DNA of 64,000 nt from Pseudomonas sputi (GTDB lineage: Bacteria > Pseudomonadota > Gammaproteobacteria > Pseudomonadales > Pseudomonadaceae), in NCBI RefSeq assembly GCF_021603585.1, contig NZ_BQHI01000006.1, positions 62,001 to 126,000 on the forward strand, written 5' to 3'. Both the position numbers and the translations under genes were made by a program. Below the pieces are notes generated by a model. It saw nothing but the letters and a program-made list of their open reading frames with translations, was not told where the DNA came from and did not search any database. This document shows positions 60,525 to 64,000 of this stretch, in pieces; position 1 is the stretch's first letter; every line of letters begins with the position of its first letter.

Positions 60525-61601
60525 TCAGGCCGATGTCTGTTTTCGCAGACGGTGTGTGGCGTCCAGCAACAATTGTTTCGTAGCCTCGAACCCGAGGCAG
60601 CCATCGGTAACCGAAACGCCGTAGCGAAGCGACTCGCTCAGGGGTTGGCATCCTTCGAACAGGTGCGATTCAAGCATCATGCCGATCAGCGAACGGTCGC
60701 CTTGCAAGCGCTGCTCCAGCACATGATTGAACACGTCGGGCTGGCGAAGCGGATCCTTGCCGCTGTTGGCGTGGCTACAGTCGACCATTATCCGGCTCGG
60801 GATTTTCAGTCGGTTCAATTCGCTGTTTATCCTGGCAACGCTTTCACGGTCATAGTTCGGGCCCTGATGTCCGCCCCGCAACACCAGATGCGTATCCGGG
60901 TTGCCGAGAGTCGGGATGATTGCCGGATGGCCCTGGCTGTCCACGCCGAAATGGCGATGAGGATGAGCTGCCGAACGCATCGCATCGACTGCAATGGCGA
61001 CACCACCATCGGTTCCATTCTTGAAGCCGACCGGCATGCCAAGCCCGCTGGCCATTTCCCGATGGATCTGTGATTCAGTGGTGCGGGCACCAATGGCGAC
61101 CCAGCTCAGCAAGTCATCGAAGTATCCGGCGGCCATGGGTTGCAGCAGTTCAGTGGCAACCGGCAGCCCGAGGCGGATCATTTCCAGCATCAGTTCGCGC
61201 GATAGTGTCAGGCCTGCAGCCATGTCGTCGCTGCCGTCGAGATGAGGGTCGTAGGCCAGGCCTTTCCAGCCTACGGTGGTGCGCGGCTTTTCAACGTAGG
61301 CGCGCATGACAAGCAACATGTCCTGACGGACTTCGCTGGCCAATTGTGCGAGTTTCCCGGCGTATTCAAGTGCGGACTCGGGGTCGTGTATCGAGCAGGG
61401 GCCGACGATCACCAAGAGGCGTTGATCTTCACCATTGAGAATCGCTCGGACGGCCTGGCGGTGGGCAATGATTTGATTGCTCAGTGCATTGCTGAGCGGC
61501 AGTTGCTGCTTGAGTTGCAGCGAACTTGGCAGCCGCAGGGTCAGTGCTTCGTTGGCAGGGTTCAGGGTGGACAGTGGCAGAGCAGAAACGGACGAGTTCA
61601 T
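60525..61601 (-). CDS. 3-deoxy-7-phosphoheptulonate (DAHP) synthase, class I
   Basis: A 358-residue AroF/G/H-type enzyme that condenses phosphoenolpyruvate and erythrose 4-phosphate, the first step of the shikimate pathway. Motifs are LVIVGPCSIHDPESALEYA, the substrate region RAYVEKPRTTVGWKGL, GFKNGTDG and the metal-binding VDCSHANSGKDP. Feedback specificity cannot be read with certainty. The start MNSSVSALPLSTLNPANE (ATG at 61601) was chosen over one 22 codons earlier. The transcript carries two aromatic-rich small ORFs and an intrinsic terminator upstream, so expression is probably controlled by attenuation. Confidence 0.93.
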   Translation of the reverse strand: MNSSVSALPLSTLNPANEALTLRLPSSLQLKQQLPLSNALSNQIIAHRQAVRAILNGEDQRLLVIVGPCSIHDPESALEYAGKLAQLASEVRQDMLLVMRAYVEKPRTTVGWKGLAYDPHLDGSDDMAAGLTLSRELMLEMIRLGLPVATELLQPMAAGYFDDLLSWVAIGARTTESQIHREMASGLGMPVGFKNGTDGGVAIAVDAMRSAAHPHRHFGVDSQGHPAIIPTLGNPDTHLVLRGGHQGPNYDRESVARINSELNRLKIPSRIMVDCSHANSGKDPLRQPDVFNHVLEQRLQGDRSLIGMMLESHLFEGCQPLSESLRYGVSVTDGCLGFEATKQLLLDATHRLRKQTSA

Positions 61602-61642
61602 ATTCGGTATTCCTGGGCGGATGGCGGGGGCTTCCCGCTCAT

Positions 61643-61801
61643 TCAGCCCTGCTGGGGTGTTCGACAATTGGCCGGATTGGCTACGTGTGTTGGCTTGCCA
61701 CCTGTGGGTGACCGATCGGAGGCGGCAGGTTGTCCCGAGCGGAGGTTGGTAAATCGCCAGGCGGTAAAACTGTCGTAACGGTAATAAGTGGCGTAGTTCA
61801 T
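61643..61801 (-). CDS. Second aromatic-rich small ORF before DAHP synthase (52 aa)
   Basis: A 52-codon ORF starting MNYATYYRYDSFTAWRF, with seven aromatic residues in its first 17 positions. The rest is polar and Pro/Ser/Gly-rich. TTGAGGA lies 9 nt before the ATG, a fair ribosome site. It lies between the attenuator terminator and the DAHP synthase gene, ending 41 bp before that start. It may be a second regulatory peptide or a coupling ORF; no family is known to me. Confidence 0.5.
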   Translation of the reverse strand: MNYATYYRYDSFTAWRFTNLRSGQPAASDRSPTGGKPTHVANPANCRTPQQG

Positions 61802-61851
61802 TGAATGAGTCCTCAAAGTGTCTGGTGTGTTGCTGAGAAAAAATCGGGCCT

Positions 61852-61891
61852 GAAAAAACAAAACCCCCGGTCGGGAGGCCGACCGGGGGTT
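61852..61891 (-). terminator. Attenuator terminator upstream of DAHP synthase
   Basis: A perfect 13-bp stem (AACCCCCGGTCGG with CCGACCGGGGGTT) and a 4-nt loop are followed on the minus strand by a TTGTTTTTTC run. It lies 47 bp past the leader peptide stop and about 250 bp before the structural gene, as expected for attenuation. Confidence 0.9.
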
Positions 61892-61938
61892 GAGAAATCT
61901 CTGGTAGGCGACCCGTTCAAATGGGCGCCGTGTGGGTA

Positions 61939-62070
61939 TCAGGCGCGCCAGTGGCTAAACCAATACCCAAAATAAAAGCTTGCTGGAGCAGCACAGGCGC
62001 CGTTCACCCGGGCAGCCGCAACCGAGCGCGGGGCGCCGGCGGTACGAAGCTGTGAAAGGGTGTTGAACAT
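61939..62070 (-). CDS. Aromatic leader peptide (43 aa) of the DAHP synthase attenuator
   Basis: A 43-codon ORF that starts MFNTLSQLRTAGAPR and ends SFYFGYWFSHWRA. Residues 32-41 hold seven aromatic residues (Phe, Tyr, Phe, Tyr, Trp, Phe, Trp). CGGAG lies 7 nt before the ATG. A 7-bp stem can form between TGGGTAT in the aromatic codons and ATACCCA next to the stop codon (61963-61969 with 61933-61939), so ribosome stalling would change leader folding. This is the classical layout of aromatic amino acid attenuation. Confidence 0.8.
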   Translation of the reverse strand: MFNTLSQLRTAGAPRSVAAARVNGACAAPASFYFGYWFSHWRA

Positions 62071-62223
62071 GAGCTGTCTCCGATGAATGCGCCGAGCTTA
62101 CTAGAGGCTGCTGCGCGTCAGCAATCAGAAAATGCTATCGGAGTGGCAGGTGGGGCTCTATGGGTTGAGCGCTCGCCAGGGTGTGACACACTCTGCTTTG
62201 TGAACCTGCTTTCAGAGAAGAGC

Positions 62224-62694
62224 ATGGATTTGAAGAAGATCGAGGCAGAGATGGGCTTTAAATTGCGTCAGGCAACGTCTGCCGACCTGTCGTTTGTGCG
62301 AGAGCTGACTTGCCGAAACATGCTCCGTTACTACATTCACTATGACTTGCTGTGGCAGGACGAGGCGTTCGATGTCGCTTGGGCCGGGCGCGAAAACTGG
62401 TTGATCCTGCGTGAAGACGAATTGTTGGGTTATTTCAGTCTGAGCCGTGATGCTCGGGCCTTGTATATCCGCGAATTGCAGATCGTCGAAAGCGCTCAAG
62501 GCCAGGGTGCGGGATCCTGGGCGATCGATCAGGTTGTTGCGATGGCTCGACTGGAGCGACGCCCGGCGTTGCGCCTGACGGTGTTCAAAAACAATCCGGC
62601 GCAAAATCTGTATCGAAGAAAGGGAATGTTTGTGCAGGGCGAGGACGAGTATTTCCTGCGAATGCAGCTCGATTTCAGTACACCTGTGCTCTGA
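62224..62694 (+). CDS. GNAT family N-acetyltransferase
   Basis: A protein of about 156 residues with a GNAT fold. LRQATSADLSFVREL opens the domain. LYIRELQIVESAQGQGAGSWAIDQVV carries the acetyl-CoA pyrophosphate-binding Q-G-x-G-(A/S) region, and NNPAQNLYRRKGM is the usual C-terminal motif. The start is uncertain. ATG 62224 follows GAGAAG and ATG 62251 follows GAGG; the ORF could extend to 62083 but would then overlap no ribosome site. The substrate is unknown. It is divergent from the attenuator leader and upstream of gacA. Confidence 0.8.
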   Translation: MDLKKIEAEMGFKLRQATSADLSFVRELTCRNMLRYYIHYDLLWQDEAFDVAWAGRENWLILREDELLGYFSLSRDARALYIRELQIVESAQGQGAGSWAIDQVVAMARLERRPALRLTVFKNNPAQNLYRRKGMFVQGEDEYFLRMQLDFSTPVL

Positions 62695-62821
62695 AACCCA
62701 CGGCTGGCAAGCCCTCGATGAAGAATTGAAACTTTTTATATGTCGCTTGCCGCTAGGTCTGCCACGCACTTTTTGCTAAGGTGTCCGGCATCCCAATAAG
62801 ACCATATCGCGAGGTGTCTGC

Positions 62822-63463
62822 TTGATTAGGGTGCTAGTGGTCGACGACCACGATCTCGTTCGTACAGGCATTACACGGATGCTGGCCGATATCGATGGCT
62901 TGCAGGTGGTAGGTCAGGCCGAGTCCGGGGAAGAATCCCTCATCAAGGCTCGTGAGTTGAAGCCCGACGTGGTGCTGATGGACGTCAAGATGCCGGGCAT
63001 CGGTGGCCTCGAAGCCACGCGCAAACTGTTGCGAAGCCATCCCGACATCAAAGTGGTCGCGGTCACCGTGTGTGAGGAAGATCCGTTTCCTACACGTTTG
63101 TTGCAGGCCGGTGCGGCGGGGTATCTGACCAAGGGCGCCGGGTTGCCGGAAATGGTTCAGGCCATTCGCCTGGTGTTTGCCGGTCAGCGCTATATCAGTC
63201 CGCAGATTGCCCAGCAATTGGCAATCAAGTCCTTTCAGCCGACCAACGACTCACCGTTCGATGCGTTGTCGGAACGGGAGATCCAGATTGCGTTGATGAT
63301 TGTCGGCTGTCAGAAGGTTCAGATCATTTCCGACAAGTTATGCCTGTCGCCGAAAACCGTGAATACCTACCGTTACCGCATTTTCGAGAAGCTCTCGATC
63401 AGCAGCGATGTCGAACTGACGCTTCTGGCGGTCCGTCACGGCATGGTTGATGCCAGCCTCTGA
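62822..63463 (+). CDS. gacA: Response regulator GacA
   Basis: A 213-residue NarL/FixJ-type response regulator. The receiver starts [16 protein letters not shown] and has the phospho-Asp in VLMDVKMPG near residue 54. The C-terminal LuxR-type helix-turn-helix is [17 protein letters not shown]. It is the partner of the GacS kinase and activates the rsm small RNAs that control secondary metabolism, biofilm and virulence. The start is TTG, as in other Pseudomonas gacA genes. It is 2 bp upstream of uvrC, the classical arrangement. Confidence 0.97.
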   Translation: MIRVLVVDDHDLVRTGITRMLADIDGLQVVGQAESGEESLIKARELKPDVVLMDVKMPGIGGLEATRKLLRSHPDIKVVAVTVCEEDPFPTRLLQAGAAGYLTKGAGLPEMVQAIRLVFAGQRYISPQIAQQLAIKSFQPTNDSPFDALSEREIQIALMIVGCQKVQIISDKLCLSPKTVNTYRYRIFEKLSISSDVELTLLAVRHGMVDASL

Positions 63464-63465
63464 CC

Positions 63466-64000
63466 ATGACTGAAGTATTCGATTCGGGCGCCTTTTTATC
63501 GACCGTCAGCGGGCGCCCCGGCGTGTATCGCATGTTCGACAGCGATGCGCGTCTGTTGTACGTAGGCAAGGCCAAGAACCTCAAGAAGCGCCTGGCCAGT
63601 TACTTTCGCAAGACCGGCCTGGCGCCGAAAACCGCGGCTCTGGTCGGGCGTATCGCTCAGGTCGAAACCACCATCACGTCCAACGAGACAGAGGCGTTGC
63701 TGCTTGAGCAAACGCTGATCAAGGAGTGGCGGCCGCCGTACAACATCCTGTTGCGCGACGATAAATCCTATCCCTATGTCTTCTTGTCTGACGGGCAATT
63801 CCCGCGTCTGAGCATTCATCGCGGGGCTAAAAAGGCCAAGGGTAAATATTTTGGTCCCTACCCGAGTGCCGGGGCGATTCGCGAAAGTCTCAGCCTTCTG
63901 CAGAAGACGTTCTTCGTGCGTCAGTGCGAGGACAGCTACTACAAAAACCGGACCCGGCCATGCCTGCAATATCAGATCAAACGTTGCAAGGCGCCTTGTG
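63466..64000 (+). CDS. uvrC: Excinuclease ABC subunit C (UvrC), 3' end outside window
   Basis: The first 178 codons of UvrC, which makes both incisions in nucleotide excision repair. The N-terminal GIY-YIG nuclease domain is visible ([24 protein letters not shown], with the catalytic Arg and the Glu in [17 protein letters not shown]). It is followed by [19 protein letters not shown] and [17 protein letters not shown]. The ATG at 63466 lies 2 bp after the gacA stop. It is cut by the window end, not truncated biologically as far as can be seen. Confidence 0.97.
   Translation, partial: MTEVFDSGAFLSTVSGRPGVYRMFDSDARLLYVGKAKNLKKRLASYFRKTGLAPKTAALVGRIAQVETTITSNETEALLLEQTLIKEWRPPYNILLRDDKSYPYVFLSDGQFPRLSIHRGAKKAKGKYFGPYPSAGAIRESLSLLQKTFFVRQCEDSYYKNRTRPCLQYQIKRCKAPC

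Overview
The window is chromosomal DNA from a fluorescent Pseudomonas, most likely of the P. fluorescens complex. The gacA-uvrC pair with gacA starting at TTG, cti, the GacA-type regulator, the RpoN-dependent 3-hydroxybutyrate locus, metH, cobM/cobE/cbtAB/cobW/cobN and REP/REPIN repeats all fit that group. The sequence is GC-rich and gene-dense. The clear exceptions are an AT-rich patch at 24366-24640 and the aromatic leader region at 61602-62223.

Layout. 1-3282: the 3' part of a leucine-rich-repeat/NEL E3 ubiquitin ligase-like effector. 3326-5462: DUF934 gene and cysI (sulfite reduction). 5756-7286: a small membrane protein, an orphan periplasmic binding protein and a DUF2970 protein. 7387-15312: metH (B12-dependent methionine synthase), cti (cis/trans fatty acid isomerase), an acyltransferase and nfuA. 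15399-31481: a cobalamin locus with two outward-facing arms, each headed by a cobalamin riboswitch: cobM-cobE-cbtA-cbtB on the minus strand and cobW-cobN-chlI-like-VWA on the plus strand. Between the two riboswitches lies a seven-ORF minus-strand operon (24365 to 17936) in which every junction overlaps: a 22-codon ORF, a 2-oxoglutarate/Fe(II) amino-acid hydroxylase, a serine hydroxymethyltransferase-fold PLP enzyme, a tandem ATP-grasp ligase, a TIM-barrel isomerase-like protein and an AzlCD exporter. It looks like an undescribed pathway for a modified amino acid or small peptide.

31522-35059: a phospholipase D-like protein and a TerC/CBS membrane protein. 35437-42003: an amino-acid-type ABC transporter, RidA, an IclR regulator, a DSD1-fold PLP deaminase and a KDG-kinase-like sugar kinase. 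Together these suggest uptake of an amino sugar acid such as D-glucosaminate and its conversion to 2-keto-3-deoxygluconate 6-phosphate. 42053-46153: a parvulin, an orphan hybrid histidine kinase and a PilU-like ATPase. 46160-52040: 3-hydroxybutyrate/acetoacetate use (GntP permease, dehydrogenase, acetoacetyl-CoA synthetase) with a sigma-54 promoter and a sigma-54-dependent regulator. 52081-57620: a yejABEF-type peptide ABC importer. 57755-60464: a second parvulin, a lipase-like hydrolase and a three-repeat hypothetical protein. 60525-62070: a DAHP synthase preceded by an aromatic-rich leader peptide, an intrinsic terminator and a second aromatic-rich small ORF, a likely attenuation system. 62224-64000: a GNAT acetyltransferase, gacA and the start of uvrC.

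No tRNA, rRNA, CRISPR array, prophage or insertion sequence was recognised.
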